Below are positions 53,893 to 62,309 of a stretch of DNA of 64,000 nt, piece after piece; the first letter of the stretch is position 1; each line of letters starts with the position of its first letter. Made by a program: the position numbers and the translations under genes. Under the pieces are notes generated by a model. That model worked only from the letters and a program-made list of their open reading frames with translations. It ran no database searches and was not told the DNA's origin. Source of the DNA: MFD04716-140 sp963703125 (GTDB taxonomy: Bacteria; Bacteroidota; Bacteroidia; Flavobacteriales; Flavobacteriaceae); contig OY969790.1 of the NCBI GenBank assembly GCA_963703125.1, positions 1,116,001 to 1,180,000 of the forward strand, given 5' to 3'.

Positions 53893-54029
53893 TTTACACT
53901 CACATTTCTGGTTCCTCCATGCCCCCCGGCAACAATGACCAGTATTTTGATACTTAACCAAATGAATTTGATGAATTGTATGATGGGGTTCATCATGACA
54001 AAGCGCTTTGATTTTGATATTCTTCTCAT
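53889..54029 (-). CDS. 46-residue hydrophobic small protein
   Basis: Begins ATG at 54029: a basic start (MRRISKSKRFVMMNP), one membrane helix (FIKFIWLSIKILVIVAGG) and a polar end (HGGTRNVSVK). Its TGA overlaps the ATG of DUF6132, and it lies 47 bases after the flavoprotein gene, which supports a real, coupled gene. An inner ATG at 53996 would give about 35 residues. No family recognised. Confidence 0.55.
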   Translation of the reverse strand: MRRISKSKRFVMMNPIIQFIKFIWLSIKILVIVAGGHGGTRNVSVK

Positions 54030-54076
54030 TTTCTTAATTTTTTGTTTCAAATTTCAAGTTGAACTTAAACTTAAAA

Positions 54077-55531
54077 CTACTCTGGTATCACCCACCATAA
54101 GGGTCTCATTTTTGCCTTATAGATAAAGGCATAATGCAATGCAAGTTTCAACCAGTGTCCCGCGAGACCGATTTCGCCAAAAGTCTTACCCAGTTTTCTA
54201 CCATGGGTGTCGGGGTATTTTTTAAAGTCCGGCACAATTGGATAGGTGGTAATACTGATGCCACTTCCTTTTGTCATCCCATATCCTGCTGATGCGATAC
54301 ATGCGGCACCCATGTTGCCCATAGATCCTTTATGCTTTAATCCCTTCTTTCCTTTTATGATGTCGATTATATTATCGGCCACTAATTTGGCAGTGATTCC
54401 CGAGGGCATTCCCGTTCTTGGTGGGGAAGGTGAAATTTGAGTACCGTTTTTACTGACCCTTGGCCTTGAAATTGGGTGTGGTGGCGCAAAAGCGATTCCT
54501 GGAGCGAATATGTTGTGATAAGAGGGATTTTGATATGTCTCTGGCCAATCTTGAACGCTCCATTCTTCATAGGGCCTGGGGGTGTAATCGGCGTCAACCA
54601 CCATAAAACCTTTAAAAAGTTTATCGGTAATATCCTCCTGGTTTTTGGCAAAAGCCTTGAAACCATGCCCTGAAAAAGCAGGAATCAACATCGCAAAGTC
54701 ATACGATTCCGATTTTTGCTCACCTTCCAAATTTTCATAGTGCGCAATGCCATCCCCAATATTATTAACACCTGCACCTAATATCCATTTAATGCCTCGG
54801 TCTTCGAAAACCATTTGCACCATCTCACTTGATTTCATGATATTGCTCCCGTAGCTCAGAAGCAATCCGTCCATACCAAAATCCCCCAGTTCATACTCGT
54901 TGGAAATCCATGTGATTTCTGCCTTCTCCCGCACCCCGTGCCTTCTCAGTTCTTGCTCCACGTTCAGAATATACTCAAAGGCTGCCCCTTGGCAAGTTGC
55001 CTTTGCATGACCGGTTCCTATCAATATTTTGGCCTTTGCTCCCTTTTTCATTTTTTGGATCAGTTCGTCCAGACCTTGCCAAGCATGTTCTGCATGTTCG
55101 TAGGTACAAACGGAATATACCTTGTTTGTCCCGGGCTTAAGGCCTTCAGTTTGCTCAAAGGCCAATTTTGGCCCAGTTGCATTGATTAAATAGTCATAGG
55201 TTACTTTTTCGGTTTTTCCTTTATCCTCACCAAGGATATATTCAACCGTTACATAGGGATTTCGAGTTTCCATATCTCCTTCCGGATGAAAAGTCGTTAC
55301 CTTTGCCCGTTTGAATCCAATGCCCTTCTTTTTATAAAGTGGCGTAAGTGGAAAAAGTATGTCCTTGGGTTTCATTCGTCCGATACCCACCCAAATATTC
55401 GAGGGAATCCATTGATAATTGCCATTGGGCGATACCACTACTACTTCATGTTCTTTCGATAATTTTCTTCTAAGGTGGGATGCGGCCACATGACCTGCAA
55501 TTCCTGCCCCCAACACTACTATTTTGGACAT
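54077..55531 (-). CDS. NAD(P)/FAD-dependent oxidoreductase, sulfide:quinone reductase-like
   Basis: 484 residues. The FAD-binding start is VVLGAGIAGHVAASHLRRKL. WIPSNIWVGIGRM and LINATGPKLAF are typical of the SQR/FCSD group. Cys142, Cys180 (GHAKATCQGAAFEY) and Cys411 (GAACIASAGYG) match in place the catalytic and structural cysteines of SQR. The C-terminus has a hydrophobic membrane-contacting end (HWLKLALHYAFIYKAKMRPLWW). It would oxidise sulfide to polysulfide and reduce quinone. Upstream are a GTAAC-N4-GTTAC site and, nearby, cydAB, whose oxidase tolerates sulfide. Confidence 0.85.
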   Translation of the reverse strand: MSKIVVLGAGIAGHVAASHLRRKLSKEHEVVVVSPNGNYQWIPSNIWVGIGRMKPKDILFPLTPLYKKKGIGFKRAKVTTFHPEGDMETRNPYVTVEYILGEDKGKTEKVTYDYLINATGPKLAFEQTEGLKPGTNKVYSVCTYEHAEHAWQGLDELIQKMKKGAKAKILIGTGHAKATCQGAAFEYILNVEQELRRHGVREKAEITWISNEYELGDFGMDGLLLSYGSNIMKSSEMVQMVFEDRGIKWILGAGVNNIGDGIAHYENLEGEQKSESYDFAMLIPAFSGHGFKAFAKNQEDITDKLFKGFMVVDADYTPRPYEEWSVQDWPETYQNPSYHNIFAPGIAFAPPHPISRPRVSKNGTQISPSPPRTGMPSGITAKLVADNIIDIIKGKKGLKHKGSMGNMGAACIASAGYGMTKGSGISITTYPIVPDFKKYPDTHGRKLGKTFGEIGLAGHWLKLALHYAFIYKAKMRPLWWVIPE

Positions 55532-55618
55532 TCGATCTAAATTTGAATTAAAATTAAGCCCAATGATTCTAATTCAAAATGATAAGAATCATTCTATATG
55601 GTCCTAAATTGATGTTGG

Positions 55619-55662
55619 TAAAATTCAATGTTTTGCGAAGGCCCTACAGTAACTTTTGTTAC
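55619..55662 (-). promoter_or_regulatory. GTAAC-N4-GTTAC operator for the first SQR-like gene
   Basis: Palindrome GTAACTTTTGTTAC at 55649-55662. On the minus strand GAATTTTA (55626-55619) fills positions 30-37 from its centre, a weak -7 match; a better box, TCATTTTG (55582-55575), is 44 bases farther. A second palindrome TGATAAGAATCA (55580-55591) overlaps that box and may act as a block. Confidence 0.5.
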
Positions 55663-55729
55663 GTAAGACATCGGAAGAAAATAGTTCGGTAAATTTGTGA
55701 AGATATGATGCCACTTGAATTACAGTAAT

Positions 55730-56806
55730 TCAATGCTCGCCGTAACCTACATCATCCATCTTGCCCTTAAAAATACGGTATTGGACAATCATATAAATTA
55801 CAACCAATACCAAGGCAATGATAAACCAATTAATTCCTATTGAGAGGCCATACTCGTGTGCCGCAACGTTGTAAATGGTCAATGAAGGATTGACTGTGTT
55901 GGTAGAAGGTAAAACATTGGGGAAAATCGATGCAGCTGTGGACGCAAATCCACCAAGTAAGAACATTGAGGAAAAAAGAAATCCTGTACCATCCTTCTTA
56001 AATGACCTGACCTTGAACAACCCAAACAAACCCGTAAAAGTGATTACGGGAAATACCAAGAGCCAATAGCTTTCAAAAAAATTGTGAAAAGGTTTTGGTT
56101 CAATAATATGCCATGAAAACAAGGAAACAATTACCAAGGCCAAAAGCACAAAGTTTAATCGAAAAGCGACCTCTTTTAGTTTTTCGTTTATGCCGGAGTT
56201 TGTCTTAAAAATTATCCAATTGGCACCGTGAATGGTAAGCGCCAAAACCCCGATAACCCCTAATAAAAGAGTAAACCAATCTATTATTCCCAGCTGTTCC
56301 CCTGCTGGGCTCAATGTAGGATTCCATAAGGGTAGAAAAAAGAAATGCGGTTCGTGGGCCGATACGCCATTTACAACCATTCCTAAATTTACACCTCGTA
56401 CCACATTGCCGAGAGCGACCCCAAAAAACAACGCCAATAGAAAACTGGCAATGCCAAATGCTTTGTCCCAAACACTTTCCCAAAGCTTGTTATGTATTTG
56501 TCCGCGAAGTTCCAGACCAATTGCCCTGAAAATCAACAACCATAAAATCATCATCAACGGTAGGTAGAAACCGCTAAATGAAGAGGCGTAAAGGGTCGGG
56601 AACGCAAAAAACAATACGCCTCCAACAGCGATAAGCCATACTTCGTTCGCATCCCAAAATGGTCCTATGGCACTGGTAATCGCTTTTTTGTCTTTTTCGG
56701 TTTTTGCAAAAAATAAGTGAACTATACCAGCCCCAAAATCATAGCCATCAAGAACCACATAGATGGCAAGCATACTCATTAAGACGATGTACCAAAATAG
56801 TTCCAT
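55730..56806 (-). CDS. cydB: Cytochrome bd ubiquinol oxidase subunit II
   Basis: 358 residues with eight membrane helices. The CydB start MELFWYIVLMSMLAIYVVLDGYDFGAG and GPFWDANEVWLIAVGGVLFFAFP are diagnostic. It pairs with CydA. Its start is three bases after the cydA stop. Cytochrome bd reduces O2 with quinol, does not pump protons and is known to resist sulfide, which explains the setting. Confidence 0.97.
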   Translation of the reverse strand: MELFWYIVLMSMLAIYVVLDGYDFGAGIVHLFFAKTEKDKKAITSAIGPFWDANEVWLIAVGGVLFFAFPTLYASSFSGFYLPLMMILWLLIFRAIGLELRGQIHNKLWESVWDKAFGIASFLLALFFGVALGNVVRGVNLGMVVNGVSAHEPHFFFLPLWNPTLSPAGEQLGIIDWFTLLLGVIGVLALTIHGANWIIFKTNSGINEKLKEVAFRLNFVLLALVIVSLFSWHIIEPKPFHNFFESYWLLVFPVITFTGLFGLFKVRSFKKDGTGFLFSSMFLLGGFASTAASIFPNVLPSTNTVNPSLTIYNVAAHEYGLSIGINWFIIALVLVVIYMIVQYRIFKGKMDDVGYGEH

Positions 56807-56809
56807 AAT

Positions 56810-58141
56810 TTATGATTTTAAGGTTTCAGGGCCTTTATTGATGATTTTTCCAACTAACATCAAGAACAACATACCAAGTAGAAGGTATAGACCAACAAAC
56901 CCCAATAGAGTAAACAATGTATTACCTGCTGATACCGTTGGTGATGCCCCTTCAGACGTTCTCAATAAATTGTAAACCAGCCAAGGCTGTCGTCCGAGCT
57001 CCGCAGTGTACCATCCTGTTGTATTTGCGATATACGGAAAAGGCAACATAAATAGGAGTGACCATAAAACCCATTTTGTGGTAAAAAGTTTTTTGCGCCA
57101 AAGCTGAATTGCAGCAAACAGCATCAACCCTATAAATAAAGTGCCAAGACCAACCATGATATGATAGGCATAGTAAAGCCCCGGAATATTTGTGGGATAA
57201 ATGCTTTCATCAAATTCGTTCAAACCCTTGATCTGCGCATCCCATCGTTGATAAGTCAAGAAGCTCAATACATTGGGAACCGCTATTTTATTATCAAGTT
57301 TTTTGTTTTCTGTATCTGGTTGACCTATCAAAACAATTTCAGAACCACCATCAACCGTTTCAAAAAGCCCTTCCATGGCCGCAAAAGTTACAGGTTGGTG
57401 CTTAACCACGTTTTTTGCGATCCAATCACCGGTTGGGAAAGCCACTAAAACTGATGAAACCAGTCCAAATAGTACGCCTGTTTTTACAAAGAGCTTTCCA
57501 AAATCACTGTGCTTGTTATTTAAAATATAAAACGCACCAATAGCCGCCATTACAAAAGATGCCGTTACAATTGAGGCCAACTGGTTGTGTAAATAGGAAG
57601 GCCATAACCACGGATTTGAAAATAATGCGGCGAAGTTGTTCAGCACGAATTTTCCGTTTTCCAAAATTTCGAAACCGACGGGATGCTGCATCCAGGAATG
57701 AGTGGCTATGATCAAAAAACCACTTGCCCATGAGCCTAGAAAGACCAAAAATCCTGTTAGGAAATGCAATTTTTGTCCCATCAGTTTTTCGCCGAAAAGG
57801 AATAATCCTAAAAATGAGGATTCCAAAAAGAAAGAAAACATTCCTTCCATGGCCAATGTCTGACCAATGATTCCGCCTGTTAATTCGGAAAACTTGGCCC
57901 AATTGGTCCCGAACTGAAACTCCATCGGAATTCCCGTAACCACGCCCATGGCGAAGTTAAGGGCGAAAATTTTCATCCAGAATTTCGCGCCATCATTGTA
58001 TATTGAAATTTGTGTTCTTAGGAATTTCCATTTAAAATAGACGATCAACAAAGACAGGCCCATGGTCAACTGCGGAAAGAGATAATGAAAGGTTATAGTA
58101 AATGCAAACTGCATTCTATCATAAAACAGCATATCTTCCAT
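56810..58141 (-). CDS. cydA: Cytochrome bd ubiquinol oxidase subunit I
   Basis: 443 residues. MLFYDRMQFAFTITFHYLFPQLTMG carries the haem d/b ligand region, GIPMEFQFGTNW the second conserved stretch, and AELGRQPWLVYN the GRQPW quinol motif. The Q loop is short. Nine membrane helices are expected. It lies 87 bases after the Crp/Fnr regulator gene and directly before cydB. Confidence 0.97.
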   Translation of the reverse strand: MEDMLFYDRMQFAFTITFHYLFPQLTMGLSLLIVYFKWKFLRTQISIYNDGAKFWMKIFALNFAMGVVTGIPMEFQFGTNWAKFSELTGGIIGQTLAMEGMFSFFLESSFLGLFLFGEKLMGQKLHFLTGFLVFLGSWASGFLIIATHSWMQHPVGFEILENGKFVLNNFAALFSNPWLWPSYLHNQLASIVTASFVMAAIGAFYILNNKHSDFGKLFVKTGVLFGLVSSVLVAFPTGDWIAKNVVKHQPVTFAAMEGLFETVDGGSEIVLIGQPDTENKKLDNKIAVPNVLSFLTYQRWDAQIKGLNEFDESIYPTNIPGLYYAYHIMVGLGTLFIGLMLFAAIQLWRKKLFTTKWVLWSLLFMLPFPYIANTTGWYTAELGRQPWLVYNLLRTSEGASPTVSAGNTLFTLLGFVGLYLLLGMLFLMLVGKIINKGPETLKS

Positions 58142-58228
58142 GCGCCAAATAGTTTGGTGAATTATTTTGTATATCCCACAATTTTACAAAGTTCGATAAT
58201 TCCGCTTCGAAAAACGTGATGTTAATTT

Positions 58229-58861
58229 TTACAAATCAACAACTTTCAAATGGTATCGGCCAAGTTCAAGTTTCTTCATGTTTTCCAATTTTTTTAACAA
58301 GCGTGAAATTACGACCCTTGAGGTATGAAGTTCATAGGCGATTTCTTGATGAGTGCTATTAATCGTATTGTTTCCAGTAACCCTTGCCTTGTCTTTTAAA
58401 TACTTCAACAACCGTTCATCCATCTTAAGGAACGCAATACTGTCTAAAGTTTCCATCATTTCGTTGAGTCGGTTGTTATAGCTTTCTAAAATGAAATTGC
58501 GCCAACTTGGGTATTTGGCCATCCATTCTTCCATTTTTTCAATAGGAACCATTATTAGTTTTGCATCTGTTTCGGAAACGGCCCGTATTTCACTCTTTTT
58601 GTGACCAACACAGCAGCTTAAAGTCATTGCACAGGTATCACCGTTCTCTAGAAAATAGAGCAATAATTCGTCCCCGTTATTATCCTCTCGAAGGATTTTA
58701 ATTACTCCCGAGACCAATAAGGGCATTGATTTGATATATTCCCCAATTTCGATCAACTTATGGCCTTCAGGAATTTCCTTGTAGGTAGCAACTTGATTGA
58801 TATCGTTGATCAGTGCATCCTCAAAAATATGACCGTAGTTTTCTTTAAGTTCTTTGATCAT
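58229..58861 (-). CDS. Crp/Fnr family transcriptional regulator (candidate sulfur-responsive, NtcA-like DNA reading)
   Basis: 210 residues. The effector barrel is followed by a winged helix whose recognition helix is HTSRVVISRLLKKLEN (Arg182, Val183, Arg187). It lacks the Glu that CRP and FNR use for TGA and instead matches NtcA, which has RVTxxR and binds GTA-N8-TAC. Four such sites (GTAAC-N4-GTTAC) lie before nearby genes. Cys77, Cys83 and Cys84 in GDTCAMTLSCCVGHKK could sense thiol or persulfide; that is inference. It sits between cydA and the second SQR-like gene. No site is seen before its own start. Confidence 0.85.
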   Translation of the reverse strand: MIKELKENYGHIFEDALINDINQVATYKEIPEGHKLIEIGEYIKSMPLLVSGVIKILREDNNGDELLLYFLENGDTCAMTLSCCVGHKKSEIRAVSETDAKLIMVPIEKMEEWMAKYPSWRNFILESYNNRLNEMMETLDSIAFLKMDERLLKYLKDKARVTGNNTINSTHQEIAYELHTSRVVISRLLKKLENMKKLELGRYHLKVVDL

Positions 58862-58984
58862 TTCGTGAATGGATTATTATTGATTTCCTTGCCTAAGATA
58901 CACCTTGGTAAAACATGTTGGGCTCTTTAAACTAAGAGAAGGTGAAAATCCTGCCTTATTTCTGTAGAAAGGCCAATACAGGGG

Positions 58985-60295
58985 TTAGACATCTTTGCCT
59001 TTCATCATTTTATTCCAATATAAATAGGGTAAACCATATTTTTTTAGGATCCACAAACGCCAGTGTTCCATAGAACTGTCAAAGACAAACAGTCGCTTGA
59101 GTTTCGGATCTGGGATAAAATTGTTTTTATAGTCAAATTCGGCCAAGACCATTTTTCCGTAATCCGTCACCAGAGGACATGAGGAATATCCATTGTAAGC
59201 CTTGCGACCCAAGGTATGCTGGGTTATCAATAAACTTATGTTATCTACTACAACGGGTACCTGTTTTCGAATGGCAGCCCCTGTTTTTGCGGTAGGCAAA
59301 GCAGCAACATCGCCCAAACTAAAAATATTAGGGTATTTGGTATGCTGCATGGTCTGGTGGTTTACATCTACCCAACCGGCCTCATTTACCAAACTTGATT
59401 CCCCCACAAATTTTGGTGCCACAGATGGCGGTGCCGTATGTAGCATGTCATAATGAATGCCATACCTGTTACCTTCAACGATTACCTTGACATTTTTGTA
59501 ATTATATTGAAATGATTCATCCAATTTCAATTCTTGGTCTCGATCACCGGTCAAAACAACGCAGCCACCGGCATTAATTTCTTTGCCCATTTCATACCAG
59601 GCAATTTGCTTCTCGCCATCTACCGCAACGAGCTTGTGGTGAAATCGAAGGTTGATATCTTTTCTATCGACCACTTCCATTAAAGTCTTGGCAATTTCTT
59701 TTACGCCAAAAATAACGGTGCCCCCGGTAGCAAAAACAATATCGGTCCTTTTTCTAGCACCGCTTTTTCGGAAATAACTGTCTGCCAAATACATTATTTT
59801 TTGTGGGGCACCTCCACATTTTATAGGCGTAGTAGGTTGTGTGAACAAGGCGGTGCCGCCCTTAAAATTTTTGATTACCTCCCAGGTATGTTTCGGATTC
59901 GTATAATTGCTGCAAACTACACCTTTATCCATTGCCTCCCCTAATCCGGGCACTAGACTGAAATCATAAGTGAGACCGGGTGCAACCACTAAATACTCGT
60001 AAGTGATTTTTCCGCTTGATTTTGTGGAAATGGAATTATGTTCCGGGTCAAAACCGGTAGCGAAATCTTTTATCCATTCCACCTTTTTGGGCATTACGGT
60101 TGACATGGGTCTAACCGTTTTGTCAAAATTGTAGGTGCCAGCACCCACCAATGTCCATGCAGGTTGGTAGTAATGGGTATCAGACGGTTCAATTATGGCA
60201 ATGTCAAAACCTTTGTTCCTTTTTAAAAATTGGGCTGCGACCATGATACCGGCGGTACCACCTCCTACAATGACAATTTGGTAGTCTGCTTTCAT
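58985..60295 (-). CDS. Sulfide:quinone oxidoreductase (SQOR-like, mitochondrial type)
   Basis: 436 residues. FAD binding at YQIVIVGGGTAGIMVAAQFL; DTHYYQPAWTLVGAG is typical of the mitochondrial-like SQOR group. Cys160 (PIKCGGAPQKI) and Cys373 (GYSSCPLVTDYGKM) match the redox pair, with Cys128 (VVCSNY) as a third. The C-terminal helix pair (WRLWILKKYGLPYLYWNKMM) binds the membrane. It oxidises sulfide, passing electrons to quinone and the sulfane sulfur to an acceptor. It differs clearly from the SQR-like protein at 54-55.5 kb. A GTAAC-N4-GTTAC promoter precedes it. Confidence 0.92.
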   Translation of the reverse strand: MKADYQIVIVGGGTAGIMVAAQFLKRNKGFDIAIIEPSDTHYYQPAWTLVGAGTYNFDKTVRPMSTVMPKKVEWIKDFATGFDPEHNSISTKSSGKITYEYLVVAPGLTYDFSLVPGLGEAMDKGVVCSNYTNPKHTWEVIKNFKGGTALFTQPTTPIKCGGAPQKIMYLADSYFRKSGARKRTDIVFATGGTVIFGVKEIAKTLMEVVDRKDINLRFHHKLVAVDGEKQIAWYEMGKEINAGGCVVLTGDRDQELKLDESFQYNYKNVKVIVEGNRYGIHYDMLHTAPPSVAPKFVGESSLVNEAGWVDVNHQTMQHTKYPNIFSLGDVAALPTAKTGAAIRKQVPVVVDNISLLITQHTLGRKAYNGYSSCPLVTDYGKMVLAEFDYKNNFIPDPKLKRLFVFDSSMEHWRLWILKKYGLPYLYWNKMMKGKDV

Positions 60296-60320
60296 TTGAA
60301 GACATATTTTAGTGATATGC

Positions 60321-60364
60321 TAAAAATAAACCCAATTGTATTCAAATAGAGTAACAAATGTTAC
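60321..60364 (-). promoter_or_regulatory. GTAAC-N4-GTTAC operator and -7 box for the SQOR gene
   Basis: Palindrome GTAACAAATGTTAC at 60351-60364; on the minus strand TATTTTTA (60328-60321) lies at positions 30-37 from its centre. Confidence 0.7.
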
Positions 60365-60403
60365 ACAAAAAAGCAAATCTGACAATCCGAGTGTTTGAAG
60401 GCC

Positions 60404-61408
60404 TTACTTTTCCGTTTCAAAATCAATGGCCCATAGCCCCCTAACTTCATTGTCATCATACCCTATTGCTTTGTCGTTCGGGTATAAGTTTTTGATGCTC
60501 GCCAATGTTTCAGGTGTAATTTGTTCATTTGGTTTACCATGACATTGCAGGCACATTGCCGTTGTTAAAATGGGATAGTAGAAATGAACCTCTTCGTTTG
60601 TTATTTTGACCATGGCTTCTAACTCAACACCCGAGGAAACCAATTTCTTATAATAATTTATATAGCCCAATTCAGCTTCGGTTGCCAAATTATTTGAATT
60701 TCTGGGCCGATCGCTGACGCGCCTTATTACGGCATTGTTCATTACCGACATGCTATCTGTTAGACCAATTGCCTTTAAATTGCAGAATTTAATAGCTCCA
60801 GCGGGACCATCTTGCGTTATGGCCCGGATTAGGTTTTTGCCCAAAGCGGCTTGTGTGGATTTTGCATAACCGAGGCCTTTTTCCGAATAGGTGGTATGAA
60901 ACAGTGGTAAGTCCCATCCTTGAAAGACTCCCGTTCCATTGGCAATATCCTTTCGATAACGATTCTCAAATTCAGGGTTGAGCCATTCAGGTCTTTCTAT
61001 TTCATTATCATACAAATACTCGGCAACCAGTCTTATGGTTTCTTCGGGATGGGGCATATAGGGCATACTTCCGAACTTTTTATGTGCACCCGGCATTTTA
61101 GTTGATTCCAGGGGATCGTTGACCCAATTGAGCAAGGCATCAGAGAATTCTTTTTTTGAAGTATTGGAATCTATATAGTGCATTTTGATAACAACCATGG
61201 GCGGCGCTATCATGTTTGTCCGTGTTGCTTTTGGATCATGACAGACATAACATTCATTTTCCAAAATTGTCTTTCCTGGATGTTCTTGATCTAGGGTGGA
61301 GATTTCATCTCTTGATGTTTCCTCATCCCTTGTGGGCAATTCGCTCTTATGACCGTTCTTGCAGCCTGCCATTGCCAATAATAACAGAATAATATTCAAA
61401 TGTTTCAT
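60404..61408 (-). CDS. c-type cytochrome lipoprotein with DUF3365 domain
   Basis: About 334 residues from the ATG at 61408 (MKHLNIILLLLAMAGC, lipobox Cys16). The first half has one haem motif, C53-Y-V-C56-H57 (NECYVCHDP), with MPHPEETIRLVAEYL after it. The second half is DUF3365 (GAIKFCNLKAIGLTDSM; TAMCLQCHGKP gives the second CxxCH; RGLWAIDFE at the end). It may carry electrons from the sulfide oxidation enzymes or sense redox state in the periplasm. It is followed by the SQOR gene on the same strand. Confidence 0.85.
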   Translation of the reverse strand: MKHLNIILLLLAMAGCKNGHKSELPTRDEETSRDEISTLDQEHPGKTILENECYVCHDPKATRTNMIAPPMVVIKMHYIDSNTSKKEFSDALLNWVNDPLESTKMPGAHKKFGSMPYMPHPEETIRLVAEYLYDNEIERPEWLNPEFENRYRKDIANGTGVFQGWDLPLFHTTYSEKGLGYAKSTQAALGKNLIRAITQDGPAGAIKFCNLKAIGLTDSMSVMNNAVIRRVSDRPRNSNNLATEAELGYINYYKKLVSSGVELEAMVKITNEEVHFYYPILTTAMCLQCHGKPNEQITPETLASIKNLYPNDKAIGYDDNEVRGLWAIDFETEK

Positions 61409-61459
61409 ACATGAAGGTTTTTTGGTTTGAACACCCCCTTTGGAACGCAATCAAGTGAT

Positions 61460-61475
61460 ATCGGAAATTTCCGAT
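61460..61475. promoter_or_regulatory. Perfect 16-base palindrome upstream of the cytochrome gene
   Basis: ATCGGAAATTTCCGAT, 52-67 bases before the start at 61408. It fits neither of the two Crp/Fnr-type motifs in the window. Likely an operator; regulator unknown. Confidence 0.4.
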
Positions 61476-61490
61476 CGGAAAAAACCTAAA

Positions 61491-61763
61491 CTAGGGACGG
61501 GTCAATTTGCCGGTTGCGCAACTAACAAAAGAAGCAGCCTTTGCAGTCATAGAATTTTTATGATCTATTGAAGGATATCCCAGTGCCTTTAACTTATCCT
61601 TTACCAAAAGGGCTACTTGGCTGTTGTCATGCACAAAAGAGACCGTTGAGGATTCCACATCCACTTTTACGTCGGAAACATATTCCATACCAGCTAACTT
61701 TGAGGTAATTGTTTTGGCACAGCCACCACATTTTAGGTTCTGTACGATTATTGTTGTTTTCAT
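61491..61763 (-). CDS. Heavy-metal-associated domain protein (copper chaperone-like)
   Basis: 90 residues from the ATG at 61763 (MKTTIIVQNLKCGGCAKTI); upstream in-frame sequence lacks protein character. The HMA fold has the metal pair Cys12 and Cys15 and the ending AGMEYVSDVKVDVESSTVSF and LKALGYPS. A third Cys lies in the tail (FVSCATGKL). It probably carries Cu(I) or another soft metal in the cytoplasm. It lies between the rhodanese and the cytochrome. Confidence 0.88.
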   Translation of the reverse strand: MKTTIIVQNLKCGGCAKTITSKLAGMEYVSDVKVDVESSTVSFVHDNSQVALLVKDKLKALGYPSIDHKNSMTAKAASFVSCATGKLTRP

Positions 61764-61873
61764 TGTATTGAGTTCAATTATTGATGGTTTTAAATTCCCA
61801 TTTAACCAAAGCGGTGACCAACTACAGGTATTTTGCGAATGGGGTTTTAGTCTTATTGAAGAAAGCTTACGGC

Positions 61874-62218
61874 CTATTTCCATCTAAGGTAGCCCCCCTT
61901 TAAATCATAGATTTTTGTAAAACCCATATCTATTAGTCTTTTAGCGGCTTTTTGACTTCTTGCCCCTGATCGGCAATAGAGAAATACGGGTTCATTTTTA
62001 TTCAACTTTTCAAACAACTTTGTGAAACTCGACACATTGAAAAAATCGATATTGATCGCATTTTTGATATGACCACCTTGATACTCGTTGGCAGTGCGGA
62101 CATCTACCAATTGTACTTTGTTACCCGTTATGGCCGCGGCATAAGTATGGGTATCTAATATCTCAATATGATTTGATGAGTCCTTTTTCGTCCCGAAAAG
62201 GGCGCTTAATAATGACAT
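61874..62218 (-). CDS. Rhodanese-like domain protein
   Basis: 114 residues, a single rhodanese domain. VQLVDVRTANEYQGGHIKNA and the active loop YCRSGARSQ with Cys82 are intact, and KIYDLKGGYLRWK ends the fold. No signal peptide, so it works in the cytoplasm. It would move sulfane sulfur from SQR products to acceptors. It lies between the peroxiredoxin terminator and the HMA gene. Confidence 0.93.
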   Translation of the reverse strand: MSLLSALFGTKKDSSNHIEILDTHTYAAAITGNKVQLVDVRTANEYQGGHIKNAINIDFFNVSSFTKLFEKLNKNEPVFLYCRSGARSQKAAKRLIDMGFTKIYDLKGGYLRWK

Positions 62219-62257
62219 TATTTTAGTTTTAAAATGTTACAAATAGAATTTACAAAA

Positions 62258-62290
62258 AGGAAACGGCCCTATTCCTTACGGCCGTTTCCT
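62258..62290 (-). terminator. Terminator after the peroxiredoxin gene
   Basis: AGGAAACGGCC (62258-62268) and its complement (62280-62290), loop of eleven; minus-strand tail TTTTTGT. Confidence 0.8.
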
Positions 62291-62309
62291 CAAACAACCA
62301 ACCAAAAAA

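Noticed and set aside
55580..55591. TGATAAGAATCA as a sixth site of the FNR-type set
   Set aside because: It lacks the T at position 8 shared by the other five and overlaps the possible -7 box instead of lying 30 bases upstream.
62231..62241. GTTAC half-site upstream of the rhodanese gene
   Set aside because: The left half is not recognisable, so it does not meet the GTAAC-N4-GTTAC rule.
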